DNA from: Chromatiaceae bacterium
Lineage (GTDB): Bacteria; Pseudomonadota; Gammaproteobacteria; Chromatiales; Chromatiaceae
NCBI GenBank assembly: GCA_026984455.1
Contig: JALSSC010000049.1
Coordinates: forward strand, 1 to 47,422
DNA length: 47,422 nt
Direction of reading: 5' to 3'
Shown here: piece after piece, positions 26,840 through 36,263 of the stretch
Position numbering within the stretch: position 1 is the stretch's first letter
Layout of the letters: every line of letters starts with the position of its first letter
Made by a program: the position numbers and the translations under genes
Notes under the pieces: model-generated
What the model was told of the DNA's origin: nothing
The model's input: the letters and a program-made list of their open reading frames with translations, nothing else
Databases searched by the model: none

Positions 26840-27433
26840 ATGAGCGTTTTCAACCCCCATCGGACCACTGCCGGGGTGGACGAGGCCGGCCGTGGCCCGC
26901 TGGCAGGCCCGGTGGTGGCGGCGGCGGTGATCCTGGATCCGGCACGCCCGATCGCTGGCCTGGCCGATTCGAAACGTCTGTCGGCCAGACGCAGGGAACG
27001 CCTGGCTGTGGAGATCGAGGCCCACGCCCTGGCCTGGGCCCTCGGTCGGGCGGAGGTGGCCGAGATCGACCGGATCAACATCCTCCAGGCCAGTCTTAGG
27101 GCCATGGAAAGGGCGGTGGCGGGCCTTGGGGTGGTACCCGATCTGGCCTTGGTGGACGGTGATCAGGCCCCGGGGCTGGCGTGTGAGGTGCGTACCCTGA
27201 TCCGTGGAGATGCACTGGAACCCGTTATCGGGGCGGCCTCCATCCTCGCCAAGGTGGCCCGTGACCGGGAGTTGGCGGCTCTCGACGCCCGTTATCCGGG
27301 CTATGGTTTCGCCCGGCACAAGGGGTATCCCACCCCTCAGCATCTCCAGGCCCTGCAGTGCCTGGGTCCCTGCCCGGAGCATCGCAGCAGCTTTGCGCCG
27401 GTCAGGCGGGTGATCGCCACCCGCCGGAAGTAG
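26840..27433 (+). CDS. rnhB: ribonuclease HII
   Basis: Cuts the RNA strand of RNA-DNA hybrids and single ribonucleotides in DNA. The 197-aa length is typical. Catalytic acidic residues are seen in [14 protein letters not shown] (Asp-Glu) and ALVDGDQ, followed by [14 protein letters not shown]-type and [12 protein letters not shown] segments. It begins at ATG 26840 and stands alone, converging on flgN. Confidence 0.96.
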   Translation: MSVFNPHRTTAGVDEAGRGPLAGPVVAAAVILDPARPIAGLADSKRLSARRRERLAVEIEAHALAWALGRAEVAEIDRINILQASLRAMERAVAGLGVVPDLALVDGDQAPGLACEVRTLIRGDALEPVIGAASILAKVARDRELAALDARYPGYGFARHKGYPTPQHLQALQCLGPCPEHRSSFAPVRRVIATRRK

Positions 27434-27495
27434 GATGCGATAATCCCTGAGTCATTCGGTGCCACACCCCGCGAGGAGGGGGCGCTGGATACGCA

Positions 27496-27978
27496 TCAGG
27501 CCTCGCCGATACGGTGGCTGTGCCCTGAATAACGGGTCTGTCCCCCCTTGCCGTAGGTCTTCGCATGGTCGGGCCGACCGCGCAGGACCTCCAGGGAGTG
27601 GCGTACCCGGACCTCGGCCAGACTCAGCAGGCCGCCGTTGACGGCATTCATTTCACGGCAGCGGTGAGCGGCCTCGCTCAGGGAGTGCCAGAGCCCGATG
27701 GCGGCTTCACCGGCCATGCGGGCAAGGCATTCGCTGCCCCGTCGTCCCTGTGGTAACCCCAGACGGCGCAGGATCTGCGCGTGCCGATCCACACGGTCGT
27801 CGAGTGCCTTGAGCAGGGCCTCCTTGGCCGGGACGATCCTTTCCAGGGCCGCGGCATCCCTCGCGCGCAAGGCGCTGTTCTCCTGGTCGAGCAGATCGAG
27901 CAGGCGGCGGGTCGCCTCCAACTCCTGTTCGAGCAGGCGTTCGGCCTCCTGCCGTCCTTCGGGTGACAGGGCGTTCAT
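27496..27978 (-). CDS. flgN: flagellar export chaperone FlgN
   Basis: A 160-aa, almost wholly helical protein with N-terminal coiled coil (ERLLEQELEATRRLLDLLDQ). The C-terminal part (MNAVNGGLLSLAEVRVRHSL) resembles the NGxLI region of FlgN. It escorts hook-filament junction proteins FlgK/FlgL to the export apparatus. It overlaps flgM by 4 nt (ATGA), the usual flgM-flgN order. No other flagellar genes are in the window. Confidence 0.85.
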   Translation of the reverse strand: MNALSPEGRQEAERLLEQELEATRRLLDLLDQENSALRARDAAALERIVPAKEALLKALDDRVDRHAQILRRLGLPQGRRGSECLARMAGEAAIGLWHSLSEAAHRCREMNAVNGGLLSLAEVRVRHSLEVLRGRPDHAKTYGKGGQTRYSGHSHRIGEA

Positions 27979-28286
27979 GGCAATTGACGCTCAAGGTCCA
28001 ACACCTTGTCGGCGGTGCGAACCGGGTCCACTGCAAAAGTGCCGGTGGCGAGTTCCATGCGTACCGCTTCCACGCGCTGACCGTCCACCACCGGGAGATT
28101 GGCGAGCCGCCCTTCGAGGTCCTGCAGGCGACTGGCTGAATCCGTCAGTCTCACCGAGTCCGCGTTTGCATCACCTGGGCCGCCTGCAGCGGCGGGGGCA
28201 CCCGCGGCATCGGCCGCCCCCGCCCTGCCGCTATCACCGGTGTTTTGCACCAGGCCACCGGGAAGCCCCTGAATTTCGATGTTCAT
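27975..28286 (-). CDS. flgM: anti-sigma-28 factor FlgM
   Basis: A 103-aa mostly disordered protein. The C-terminal half (DSVRLTDSASRLQDLEGRLA, VDGQRVEAVRMELATGTFAV, TADKVLDLERQL) matches the FliA-binding part of FlgM. It holds sigma-28 inactive until exported through the finished hook. The N-terminal half is Ala/Gly-rich. I could not identify a confident promoter upstream. Confidence 0.88.
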   Translation of the reverse strand: MNIEIQGLPGGLVQNTGDSGRAGAADAAGAPAAAGGPGDANADSVRLTDSASRLQDLEGRLANLPVVDGQRVEAVRMELATGTFAVDPVRTADKVLDLERQLP

Positions 28287-28575
28287 ACAGGCACCTGTGT
28301 TGCTCTGAAGAGAGGCCGGACAAGATCGCTCTTAGTCCTTTCCGACCGGGAAAGCGCGCCATGTGATTCATGCTTTCCCTGATATTCAATCGCCCGAAAA
28401 ATGCTGCGACGATCGACGTCTTCCTTACCCGCGATACCTGTGTCGGTAAGGCCTGAAATTACTTTAACGATCGGGAACAGGCTGTGAAGCAAAGGATTGA
28501 TAGGCCCCGTGCATGCTTCGGGGATAGCGGGCGCCGCAGCCCGAGAATGCGACCTTCACGGTCATCTCTCAAGGC
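28287..28575. other. spacer upstream of flgM, no gene seen
   Basis: About 290 bp without a recognisable ORF. It should carry the flgM promoter, but no clear sigma-28, sigma-54 or sigma-70 site was found by eye. Confidence 0.4.
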
Positions 28576-28613
28576 AAAAAAAGCCCCAGCGGCTCGGGGA
28601 AAGCCGCTGGGGC
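28576..28613 (-). terminator. intrinsic terminator downstream of the cytochrome c' gene
   Basis: On the minus strand a perfect 12-bp GC-rich stem (GCCCCAGCGGCT/AGCCGCTGGGGC) with a 7-nt loop is followed by seven T residues. A second perfect 11-bp hairpin (GACCTCGGATC stem) lies at 28623-28649 just before it, between it and the gene. Confidence 0.85.
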
Positions 28614-28753
28614 GAGAGTGCAGACCTCGGATCGGGGCGATCCGAGGTCCGGGCCGTCAAGGGAGGGGGAAATCCGGCCCGGCGTATACAACGCTCAAAA
28701 CATGAGACCCGCCGATACCGGAAAAGTTGCCGAACACGGAAAAATTTTTTTCG

Positions 28754-29215
28754 TCATTCCCGGAAGGCCTTGTGGCAGGACTTGCACGCCTTCGCCGTGT
28801 CCTGCAAGGCGTGTTTCATGGCCGCCCGGTCGCCTCCGGCCGCCGCGGTCTCGAGGGCCCCGGCCGCCTTGACCAGGCCCCGGTACTTCCCCACGAACGT
28901 TTCCCAATCCAGCCAGATATCCGGGCGGGCATCGGTGTCGTCACCTTCGTCCGAATCCTCGGGGAAACCGGCCAGGAGATCGAGCCGGGTGGCCCTGTGG
29001 AGGTCTCTGGCGTGGCGTCGGAAGCGTTCGCTGTCGAAGGGGCGTTTGCCTTTGGCCATGGCCATCATGGACTTGAGGTTCCAGGCGAAGACATCCATCA
29101 ACGCGGTACGGTATTCGATGGCCTTGCCATGGTCGTCGTGCGCCTCATGGGCGAAGGCCATCGGGACGAGGCCCAGGGCCAGGATGATCGCGAGGGTACG
29201 CGGATACGGGGACAT
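28754..29215 (-). CDS. cytochrome c' family heme protein
   Basis: A 153-aa periplasmic protein with a signal peptide (1-22, MAFA cleavage). It is a four-helix bundle with the heme motif C144-K-S-C147-H148 near the C-terminus, the class II layout. Cytochromes c' bind NO and protect against nitrosative stress. The N-terminal mature HEAHDDHG stretch is His-rich. Transcription ends at the strong terminator 140 bp downstream. Confidence 0.88.
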   Translation of the reverse strand: MSPYPRTLAIILALGLVPMAFAHEAHDDHGKAIEYRTALMDVFAWNLKSMMAMAKGKRPFDSERFRRHARDLHRATRLDLLAGFPEDSDEGDDTDARPDIWLDWETFVGKYRGLVKAAGALETAAAGGDRAAMKHALQDTAKACKSCHKAFRE

Positions 29216-29304
29216 GAACGGACTCCTCTGTTGCGCTGGGATCGGTGGCGGTGGCTTGTGGGCTCCATCCCCGTGCGGCCGCGGGACGGCCTCTGGCCAT
29301 CATC

Positions 29305-29646
29305 TCAGAAGGTGGCCGAGTTCCATCCCCACAGGTGTCTCTCGGGGCCGCTGAACTCGATGTACACCCGTTCCGCCGGGATCTCAAGGTGTGCCTCCAG
29401 GAACTCGCACAGGGTCGCCGACAGGCCCGGGGTGCGCGGCTCCGGCAGGCCCAGGCTCTTGAGTTCCACGTAGGCCAGGGGTGCCGAACTCCCGGCGAAG
29501 GACATGTGGGGATTGTGGGTCAGGCTCACCATCACATAGCTCTCGGGCTTGCCGAGCATCCCGGCCACCGCGGCTGAGGCCTGACGCAACAGGGCCGCGG
29601 TGTCCTCCGGCAGGGCCTGATTGGTCTCGATCTTGATCAGGGGCAT
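29305..29646 (-). CDS. MIF/tautomerase-superfamily protein
   Basis: A 113-aa protein starting MPLIKIETN, with the catalytic N-terminal Pro2 exposed after Met removal. LGKPESYVMVSLTHNPHMSF and IEFSGPERHLWGWNSATF are typical of the macrophage-migration-inhibitory-factor (phenylpyruvate tautomerase) branch. The natural substrate in bacteria is unknown. It lies 15 bp after the DUF4124 gene, in the same direction. Confidence 0.9.
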   Translation of the reverse strand: MPLIKIETNQALPEDTAALLRQASAAVAGMLGKPESYVMVSLTHNPHMSFAGSSAPLAYVELKSLGLPEPRTPGLSATLCEFLEAHLEIPAERVYIEFSGPERHLWGWNSATF

Positions 29647-29661
29647 GGGGGATCTCCGAGG

Positions 29662-30105
29662 TCATTTACAGTACTTTTTGATCTGGGTCCGCGCCTCAGT
29701 CATGCGCGCTTGGCGGTCCTCCTCGGTGAGGCGCACGAAACTGCCGTCCGGCATCTGCACCAGGCGGTTGCCCAGGCCCTCCAGTTTGCTCAGATTGGCC
29801 CGCGCGGTATCGCAACTTGCCTGCCGCCGGGCCTGCTTGGCCACGGCGGCGGCGTGTTTCGAGCGCGCCTCGTCCCGCGCCTTCAGATATTCCTCCACCC
29901 CCCGGCGGTGGTCTTCCTCGATGGCCTTCATGGCGGCCTTGGGGTCCACTTTGGGCGGGGGCGGCAGGCGTACCCGTTCGGCCTCCACTCTCGCTGGCAG
30001 ATGGTCGCCGAAATGCACCTCACCGCCGGCATCCACCCAACGGTAGACCCGGGCATCGGCGGCGACCGCCCAGAGGGTGGCGAGAACGAGTGTCCATTTG
30101 CGCAT
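29662..30105 (-). CDS. DUF4124 exported protein
   Basis: A 147-aa protein with a signal peptide (1-18). The DUF4124 core is VYRWVDAGGEVHFGDHLPA, followed by a helical, charged region (about 55-140) with two Cys (C98 and C146 approximately). Function is unknown in the family. It is likely co-transcribed with the MIF-family gene. Confidence 0.85.
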   Translation of the reverse strand: MRKWTLVLATLWAVAADARVYRWVDAGGEVHFGDHLPARVEAERVRLPPPPKVDPKAAMKAIEEDHRRGVEEYLKARDEARSKHAAAVAKQARRQASCDTARANLSKLEGLGNRLVQMPDGSFVRLTEEDRQARMTEARTQIKKYCK

Positions 30106-30172
30106 GATGAGGTCTCTTGTCCTGAATCGCGGGACCGAGTATGCCTTGGTGAAGGCGTTCGAGTGAAGCCCT

Positions 30173-30898
30173 TCAACCCTCCAACAACAGATCTTTGGCC
30201 CGGTTCACCTGGGATGCGAGCCAGGTGGAGCCGCCACGGTCCGGGTGCAGGCGCTGCATCAGGCGGCGATGGGCGGCGACGATCTGATCGCGGTCCGCGC
30301 CTGGTTCCAGGCCGAGGATCTGGTAGGCCTGCTCCCGGGTCATGGGACCCTGGCCCGTTGCCTCGCCGGTGGCCTCGGACCCATCGTTTCGCCATCCCGG
30401 TCCCTGGGTACGGTCCAGATAGGCTACCAACAACGGCACCGAAGAAGGGTCGTGTTGACGAAAGTGAGCGAGGAGTCCACGTAACTGGTCGAGGGTCAGT
30501 TCACTCAGGGCACGGCCCGCATGGGGACCCTGCAGGACCTGCCCGTCCATACGTCCGCTCACCGGGTCGATGCGCAGTTCGAGAGAGGCCGTGCGCATAC
30601 GCGACGCGCCTCCCAGGCCCTCCCCGTGCCGCCCGAAGCTGCGCCAGAGGTCGTGCAACTGGGGCAGGGCCCACAACACCCGGCTCAGACGCTGGAGCGC
30701 GGGGATCAGGGCCGCCACGAGGGCGAACAGCCAGTTGAGGCGGCCCGTGGCCGCCAGGATCAGCAGTACGACGATCAGCAGGACGGGCAGGACCTTGCGC
30801 AAGAGACTGGCCACGCGCTCGGGCGGGGTGCGCAGGAACCAGTGCCATCCCTGGTAGAGCATCAGGGCGATCCCCAGGAGAAGCAGAAGACGGGCCAT
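30173..30898 (-). CDS. membrane-anchored DnaJ-domain protein
   Basis: A 241-aa protein with two N-terminal helices (about 3-20 and 38-68) and a C-terminal J domain (about 185-241) holding the HPD motif in QRLHPDRGGS. It should recruit DnaK to the membrane. This layout is a common gammaproteobacterial 'DnaJ domain-containing' protein and is different from the TerB-J protein at 39522-40316. A hairpin element lies 31 bp upstream of its start. Confidence 0.85.
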   Translation of the reverse strand: MARLLLLLGIALMLYQGWHWFLRTPPERVASLLRKVLPVLLIVVLLILAATGRLNWLFALVAALIPALQRLSRVLWALPQLHDLWRSFGRHGEGLGGASRMRTASLELRIDPVSGRMDGQVLQGPHAGRALSELTLDQLRGLLAHFRQHDPSSVPLLVAYLDRTQGPGWRNDGSEATGEATGQGPMTREQAYQILGLEPGADRDQIVAAHRRLMQRLHPDRGGSTWLASQVNRAKDLLLEG

Positions 30899-30929
30899 GG
30901 GTCACCGGAGGAATGGAGTCGCCCGATTT

Positions 30930-31093
30930 TATACCCGTCGCACGTGAATATTTCGTTTTTCGAGGGTGTTTCTCGTGCTCCTGGGCAAGGCGCGGAAGCG
31001 AGTCATAGCGGGGGCTATGGCGAGCTTTCGCAACACAGCCCAGGGGTGCGAGGGGCGACCGCAGTAGCGAAATATTCACGTGCGACGGGTATA
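30930..31093. repeat. MITE-like hairpin element, short form (copy C)
   Basis: The best-preserved 164-bp copy, with perfect terminal inverted repeats of about 26 bp (starting TATACCCGTCGCACGTGAAT). An internal inverted repeat (CCTCGTGCTCCTGGGC with GCCCAGGGGTGCGAGG, GU pairs allowed) makes the whole unit one long branched hairpin. It abuts the IS110 relic. Confidence 0.9.
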
Positions 31094-31094
31094 G

Positions 31095-31184
31095 CAGGTG
31101 GTGGTGGCACGGGTGGCCAAGAATGCCTGGGTGCTCTGGGGGCTGACGACCAACGGCGGGGAGTATTGCGCGGGGAGGGCTTGA
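31095..31184 (+). pseudogene. C-terminal relic of an IS110-family transposase
   Basis: The frame directly after the hairpin element reads VVVARVAKNAWVLWGLTTNG then GEYCAGRA and a TGA stop. This resembles the conserved end of IS110/IS1111 transposases (A-KxAR-LWALL-GE-Y). Nothing else of the transposase is present upstream; the element ends exactly where the homology starts. Confidence 0.55.
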
Positions 31185-31414
31185 ACAGAGATTCCGGGAA
31201 CGCAACGCAGGACGTGAACTGACTTCACCTGACACTTGCCGCAGGCTGTTGATGGTATGGCCGGTCGGGCCGGCGCCGGAAGCTCCTGACCGCAGGCACG
31301 GCCTTCCACGGCCGAATTTCAAATGAGGAGCCGGTGCGCGGACCCCATCAGGGCCGGGGTTCAACATGCACCCGTACACAGGCCGGATATAAGCATGCAA
31401 TCTGACGCCCTGCC
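31185..31414. other. spacer after IS110 relic
   Basis: No gene seen. The first part may be the right end of the decayed IS110 element; the rest is the 3' side of the SpoIIE-type gene. Confidence 0.35.
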
Positions 31415-33199
31415 TCAAGCGCATGGGTTGCACGGTCGGGGGGAGTCCATATGGGCCTGTTTGCCCGATACCACGTAGGTCGCCTCCGCTTGGTTGCCAC
31501 CGTCCTGAAATGCCAGCGAGGCACAGAGTCCTCGTACCAAGGCGAGACCCCGGCCATGCAACTGCCCGGGATCGGCGGCCGATTCCAGATGTGCGGGGTC
31601 GAAGCCGGGCCCGCTGTCCTTCACGCGGATACGTAACCGCCAGCCACTGGGATGGGGTTCCCGCTGGAGGCGGATACGCACGGAGCCGTCTTTCAGTCTC
31701 TCAAGGCGCCGGCTGCGTGCCTCGAAGTAGTCGCTGAATCCTTGGGGATCGGCCTTCTGCCTGGAGTCCAGGCCGAGCACCCCGTGCTCCAAGGCATTGA
31801 CGAAGAGTTCACTGAGCACGGTGAACAAAGGGGCGTGATCGAAGTCCTCCCCTTCGAGTTCGCGTATCTGGCTGAGCAGCATCGGCACGGGATCGGCGCG
31901 GGCCAGGCGTGCGCCTTCGAGACAAAGTTCAATCGCCCAGCGATCGGTACCCGATGATTCTTCCGGGGTATCGGTATCCACGACTTCGGCCACATCCTCC
32001 CTCGCCCCTGCTGCACGGAACAGGCCGGGGACGCAGGGTATTTCCACCAGGCTGATATCGTCGACCTGGGGGGTACCATCGCAAAAGTCCCGCAACACAC
32101 CGACCAGCTGCTTCAGCCGTGGGTTTGGTCCCGCCGTGGCGATGACCGCCTCCAGCCGCTCGCACCCGAATGGCTCAGCAGATGCATTCGTGGCCTCGAC
32201 GACGCCGTCGGTGGTGAGTAACAGACGATCGCCGGCTGCGACCGGAATGGATTGCGCCAGGCCCGCGAAGTCCACTTCCGTAAGGATCCCTAGGGGCAAC
32301 CCCGTAGAGGGGATGCGCGCCTTTACCGTCCTCCCCGAAGCGGCCACCAGCAGACCTTCAGGCAGGCCGCAGTTGACTGCACGGAGCCGCTTGAGATCGC
32401 TGGGGATCTGTACGAACTCGGCGGCCAGGTACATGCAGGTGGGCAGCAGTCCATGCAATTTGCGATTGATGGCAGCGAGGATGCGTTCGGGCGGAAAGCC
32501 CTTGGCGGTCATGGCCCGGAACACCTCAGCGGTGGGCAGGGCGCCCAGGGCAGTGGACAGGCCGTGGCCGCTGAAGTCGCCGAGCAGCAGATGGAGATCA
32601 CCGCTCGGCGCATAGGCACTGAGGAACAGGTCTCCACGGAAGAGGTCTGCGGGTTGGAGGTGGGTGTGTAGGGTGTCGAGGGCGACGTTCCCCGCCACCA
32701 CCGCAGTCTCGAATACCCTGCGGGCGATCTCCTCATCCTGGCGCATGCGGTCGTACAGGCCCTCGATCTCCTGCCGCAGGGTACGGATATGTGCCCGGGC
32801 CTGGATCCCGGCGGCCGGGACCGGTGGACCGATCGGTTTGCTGGGAGGATCGATACCACTTGAGGCCATGGCCTCGCCTTCGGGTGGGCCGGTAAGAAAG
32901 ATCACCGAGATGTGGCGTCCGCCAGAGAGGCGCTCGATCTCCCGCGCGACCTCGTGGCCATCCATCTGCGGCATCTTCACATCCATGAAGACCAGGTCAG
33001 GATGCCTCTCGGCGCAGAGATTCAAGGCCTCACGGTCATTCCCGGCCTTCAGAGTGGTGAAACCGAGACGGCGCAACATGTCTGTGAGGACACGCCGGTT
33101 CGGTGAGCCGTCACCCACCACCAGGGCCGTGCCCCGGAGCGGCGGGCCATCAGGTCCGTGTTGTTCGGGATGGGACAGTGGGATGTTCCGGTAAGGCAT
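31415..33199 (-). CDS. response regulator with SpoIIE-type PP2C phosphatase and RsbW-like ATPase domain
   Basis: A 594-aa three-domain protein. A receiver domain lies at about 23-135 (phospho-acceptor D73 in FMDVKMPQMDG, Lys in SKPIG). A linker helix follows. The SpoIIE/PP2C domain is at about 180-385 (LLLGDFSGHGLSTALGALPT, LLTTDGVVEATN). A histidine-kinase-like ATPase domain of the anti-sigma (RsbW) type is at about 430-580 (LSELFVNALEHG, VKDSGPGFD, HGRGLALVRGL). Such proteins set partner switches through anti-sigma-antagonist phosphorylation. No STAS protein is adjacent. It lies 25 bp after a chemoreceptor gene, suggesting that signal input is shared. Confidence 0.9.
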   Translation of the reverse strand: MPYRNIPLSHPEQHGPDGPPLRGTALVVGDGSPNRRVLTDMLRRLGFTTLKAGNDREALNLCAERHPDLVFMDVKMPQMDGHEVAREIERLSGGRHISVIFLTGPPEGEAMASSGIDPPSKPIGPPVPAAGIQARAHIRTLRQEIEGLYDRMRQDEEIARRVFETAVVAGNVALDTLHTHLQPADLFRGDLFLSAYAPSGDLHLLLGDFSGHGLSTALGALPTAEVFRAMTAKGFPPERILAAINRKLHGLLPTCMYLAAEFVQIPSDLKRLRAVNCGLPEGLLVAASGRTVKARIPSTGLPLGILTEVDFAGLAQSIPVAAGDRLLLTTDGVVEATNASAEPFGCERLEAVIATAGPNPRLKQLVGVLRDFCDGTPQVDDISLVEIPCVPGLFRAAGAREDVAEVVDTDTPEESSGTDRWAIELCLEGARLARADPVPMLLSQIRELEGEDFDHAPLFTVLSELFVNALEHGVLGLDSRQKADPQGFSDYFEARSRRLERLKDGSVRIRLQREPHPSGWRLRIRVKDSGPGFDPAHLESAADPGQLHGRGLALVRGLCASLAFQDGGNQAEATYVVSGKQAHMDSPRPCNPCA

Positions 33200-33224
33200 T
33201 CCGCACCCGTATCGACGGGGACCT

Positions 33225-35387
33225 TCAAGTCCTGAATCGACCGGCCAGGTCGTCGAGTTCCCGCGCCAGGCGAACGAGTTCGGTGGCACTGCCGCCAAGC
33301 GCCCTACCGCCCGCGGCGGTGTCGGCGGCCATTCGGCGCACGTCCTCCACCATGGCCCGTGCCTCGCCCGCATTCCGACTCTGCTCGGCCGCGGCGGAAG
33401 CGATCTCATCATTTAGGCGGTCGATCGCGATCACCGCCTGATGGATGGACTGAAGTGTGGTCTGGGTGTGATTGGCCTGCTCCAGGGCCGAGCGGGCTGC
33501 ATCCCGGGAGCTACGCATCGCTTCCATCGCTTCCCGTGCGCCCTTCTGCAGGTGGTCGATCATGCTCTGGATCTCATTGGTAGAGGCGTGGGTACGCGCC
33601 GCCAGGTTGCGCACTTCGTCTGCCACCACCGCGAAGCCTCGACCGTGCTCGCCCGCCCGGGCGGCCTCGATGGCTGCGTTCAAGGCCAGCAGGTTGGTCT
33701 GTTCGGAGATCTCCCGAATCACGTCCAGCACCCCGCCGATCTGTTCGCTGCCGGCCCCAAGACGCTGCACTATCTCGGCCGCCTGCTCCACCTCTTGCGT
33801 CAGGTGTTCGGCCAGGTCGCGGCTCTCCCTGACGATCGCCTCGCCTTGCCCCGTGGAGGCCGAGGCCTCGGCGGCCTGGGCCACCGCCGAGCGCGTATGC
33901 TCGGCCACCGCATCCGCGCCGCCGGCCAGGGCCACCATGGATTCGAGGATGCGTTCGATGTCCGCCTCCTCGCGGGCGACGGCCTCACCGGTATGTTTGG
34001 CCACTCCGGCGATATGGTCGCTGGTCTCGCCGAGGCGCTCGATGGCGCCTTTCAATTGGGTGACGATGGTCCGCACCCGCTGCACGAAGCGATTGAATCC
34101 CGCCGACAGCCGCGCCGTCTCGTCACGGCCGCGCACCTCCAGCTCGACCCGCAGATCACCGTCCCCGGCGGCCACCCGTTCCAATTGCAGGGCGACGCGG
34201 CGCACCGGCAGGGCGACCAGCCGGTGAGTCGTCCAAGAGATCAGGAGCGCAGCTAACATACCGACGACGACGGTCCCTGCCAGAGTCCAACGCGCGGTCT
34301 CGGCAAAGTCCTGCGCCAGGCTCACCTCTCTGTTCACTCGGCCATGGGTAGCGGTCTCGATCTCGGTTCCCAGGCGGGAGAGACGGGCGGCGGCCTCACG
34401 ATAGTCGAGGCGCGCCGTGCGTTCCTCACGGTCGCCGGCGAAGACCCGCTGCACGGCCTCCCGGTGGGCCTCGCTCAGGGCCCGCAGGGCAGTGCCGAAG
34501 CCCTGCCCGGCAAAGGGGCCGTGGGCGACCTTGCCGGTAGCGAACAGCGGCGCCTCCAACAGGCTCCCGGCGGCGAATTCCAGGTCTTCCCAGGCCTGTT
34601 GCATGGCCTGGCGAAGATCCGTGTCGTCGGGCTCTGCCAGGGCCCGGCCCAAGAGATACTGGCGCGTGAGCAGGGCCAGGCGGACATCACCGATGGCGGA
34701 GATGGCCGCCTGGGTGCGCGTGGCCTCGTCGCCGGCCGGGGTGTCGGCCGCCTCGGAATCATCCTCCGAGGCCGCGCCCTGGCCGGCCAGAACAGGGCCT
34801 TCGGCCCTGGGAGACGTCGGTATCAAGGGACCAGGCCATTCTTGCTCCGCCACCTCCCCGCCGGCACCCGACTCGACCCCTCCGTCACCCGCGTTCAGAT
34901 CCAGATTGAGCAGCCGCTGACTGGCCAGGCGCTCGAGCAGGGTAAGGAAGTCCTGAAAGCGGGCGACGTTCTCGCGCATCCGTTGCCCGGCCGTGCGAAA
35001 CTGTGCGTGGGCCGCCAACAAGGCCTCGCGGGCCCGGCGAAAGGACTCCAGATCGGCACGCAGGCGATCCCGCATAGAAGGGTTCAGGTAGCGGTTCCCG
35101 AGGATCGCGCCATAGCTCCGCCCGGTCTCGTCCTCGGCCCGCTGCAAGTCCGCTTTGGCCTTCATGTCGCCAGACAACATCCGGTCCACCGCCAGCTGTT
35201 GCCGCTGCACACCCTGGATACCCGCACTGATGGTCTTCAGGGCACGCCATCCTGGACCGGTGATGTCGGACAGGGAAGTGCCCAAGCGGTCCTCCACCCA
35301 GCCGCCGATGGTACCGCTCAGTACCAGGAGCAGACCGAGAAAAAGAAAACCGGCACCCATCTTGGCGCCCAAGGAGAGATTTGTCAT
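33225..35387 (-). CDS. methyl-accepting chemotaxis protein
   Basis: A 720-aa chemoreceptor. TM1 is at about 9-30, a large helical periplasmic domain of about 320 residues follows, then TM2 (about 360-380), HAMP and the signalling domain with the hairpin tip [20 protein letters not shown] and [15 protein letters not shown]. The periplasmic domain contains an acidic low-complexity insert (about 160-230). ATG 35387 is chosen because ggaggt sits 7-8 nt upstream; the longer ORF adds a Pro-rich non-conserved leader. Ligand unknown. It is in an apparent operon with the REC-SpoIIE gene. Confidence 0.92.
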   Translation of the reverse strand: MTNLSLGAKMGAGFLFLGLLLVLSGTIGGWVEDRLGTSLSDITGPGWRALKTISAGIQGVQRQQLAVDRMLSGDMKAKADLQRAEDETGRSYGAILGNRYLNPSMRDRLRADLESFRRAREALLAAHAQFRTAGQRMRENVARFQDFLTLLERLASQRLLNLDLNAGDGGVESGAGGEVAEQEWPGPLIPTSPRAEGPVLAGQGAASEDDSEAADTPAGDEATRTQAAISAIGDVRLALLTRQYLLGRALAEPDDTDLRQAMQQAWEDLEFAAGSLLEAPLFATGKVAHGPFAGQGFGTALRALSEAHREAVQRVFAGDREERTARLDYREAAARLSRLGTEIETATHGRVNREVSLAQDFAETARWTLAGTVVVGMLAALLISWTTHRLVALPVRRVALQLERVAAGDGDLRVELEVRGRDETARLSAGFNRFVQRVRTIVTQLKGAIERLGETSDHIAGVAKHTGEAVAREEADIERILESMVALAGGADAVAEHTRSAVAQAAEASASTGQGEAIVRESRDLAEHLTQEVEQAAEIVQRLGAGSEQIGGVLDVIREISEQTNLLALNAAIEAARAGEHGRGFAVVADEVRNLAARTHASTNEIQSMIDHLQKGAREAMEAMRSSRDAARSALEQANHTQTTLQSIHQAVIAIDRLNDEIASAAAEQSRNAGEARAMVEDVRRMAADTAAGGRALGGSATELVRLARELDDLAGRFRT

Positions 35388-36263
35388 CTTCGCACCTCCA
35401 CTGCTGCAAAGGGGGCATTCCTGCGGCCCGGGCAGGGTCCCGTCCTCCATGGGCCGCAGCCCGGGCAGGATCCCGTCCACGGGTGCCTCCAAGGTCATAG
35501 CGACGCCTCGCGTGGAAACTTCAGGGAGGAATGTTCACGAATGGTCGCGTCTTACGGAGCCGCCGCACGTGGGGTTTCAGGCGCGCTGCTTGTCGCCGGC
35601 GCCCCGGGCCGTCCTATAGGGGGGCAATGCTCGTCGTCATGCCTGTCCCCAGGACGCCAGGCGCTCGCTCGAAGAAGCAAGAACTCACGTGCACCGGGCC
35701 TATCCGGGACTGGGAAGGGCCCGCGGCGGCACCGGTGCCGGATCCCGCTGCCTATCTTCGTGGGCCTTGCGCTGTTACACCCGTCGCACGCGGATGTCTC
35801 GCTGTGGCGGTCGCCCCTCGCACCCGTGGGCGGTGTGGCGATTGCTCGCCATAGTTCCCGCTATGACCGGCCTCCGCGCCTTGCCCAGGGGCACGGGGAA
35901 CATCCTCGAAACACGCCATATTCAGGTCCGACGGGGGGAGGCCAGCATCCAGCACGTTGAAAAGGTTCGTCCCTGAACCGGAAAGGCCGATCTCCCGGCT
36001 GCTTCATTTTCAGCAGTTCCCAACCATTGAAAAGGCGGGTACCGAATGCGGTCCACCGAAAAACTCCGTTTTCGACGGCCTCCTGGAGGTGGGGGTTGTA
36101 GTCCTCCCCGCAGGCCGCATCTGCCTCCTCATCCCCACCGTTCTATCGGTGTATTGGGGGTCCGTATTGGCATGTGTTTGCTTCCACGCCGTTGAGATGC
36201 TATCAGTAGCCTGGGCATATTCATCATGCGCTCTTTTTCTCCTTCAACGCAGAGGACTCAATC
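35388..36263. other. 876-bp mostly non-coding stretch
   Basis: Contains a duplicated GGACGGG-CCTGCCCGGGC segment at about 35425-35490, hairpin element copy D (35776-35938) and the leader of the Ala/Lys-rich gene. The ORFs crossing it read through the repeat and look spurious. Confidence 0.5.
35776..35938. repeat. MITE-like hairpin element, degenerate (copy D)
   Basis: About 163 bp, inverted relative to copies B, C, E and F. The termini have decayed (acacccgtcgcacg at the left, gtccgacgggg at the right) but the core matches throughout. Confidence 0.75.

Noticed and set aside
30501-31433. 310-residue minus-strand ORF through hairpin element copy C
   Set aside because: It is the shifted frame of the membrane DnaJ gene plus the repeat and IS relic; no independent support.
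36167-36183. sigma-54-like sequence TGGCATGTGTTTGC before the Ala/Lys-rich gene
   Set aside because: The GG-to-GC gap is 9 nt rather than the strict 10, so it should not function.
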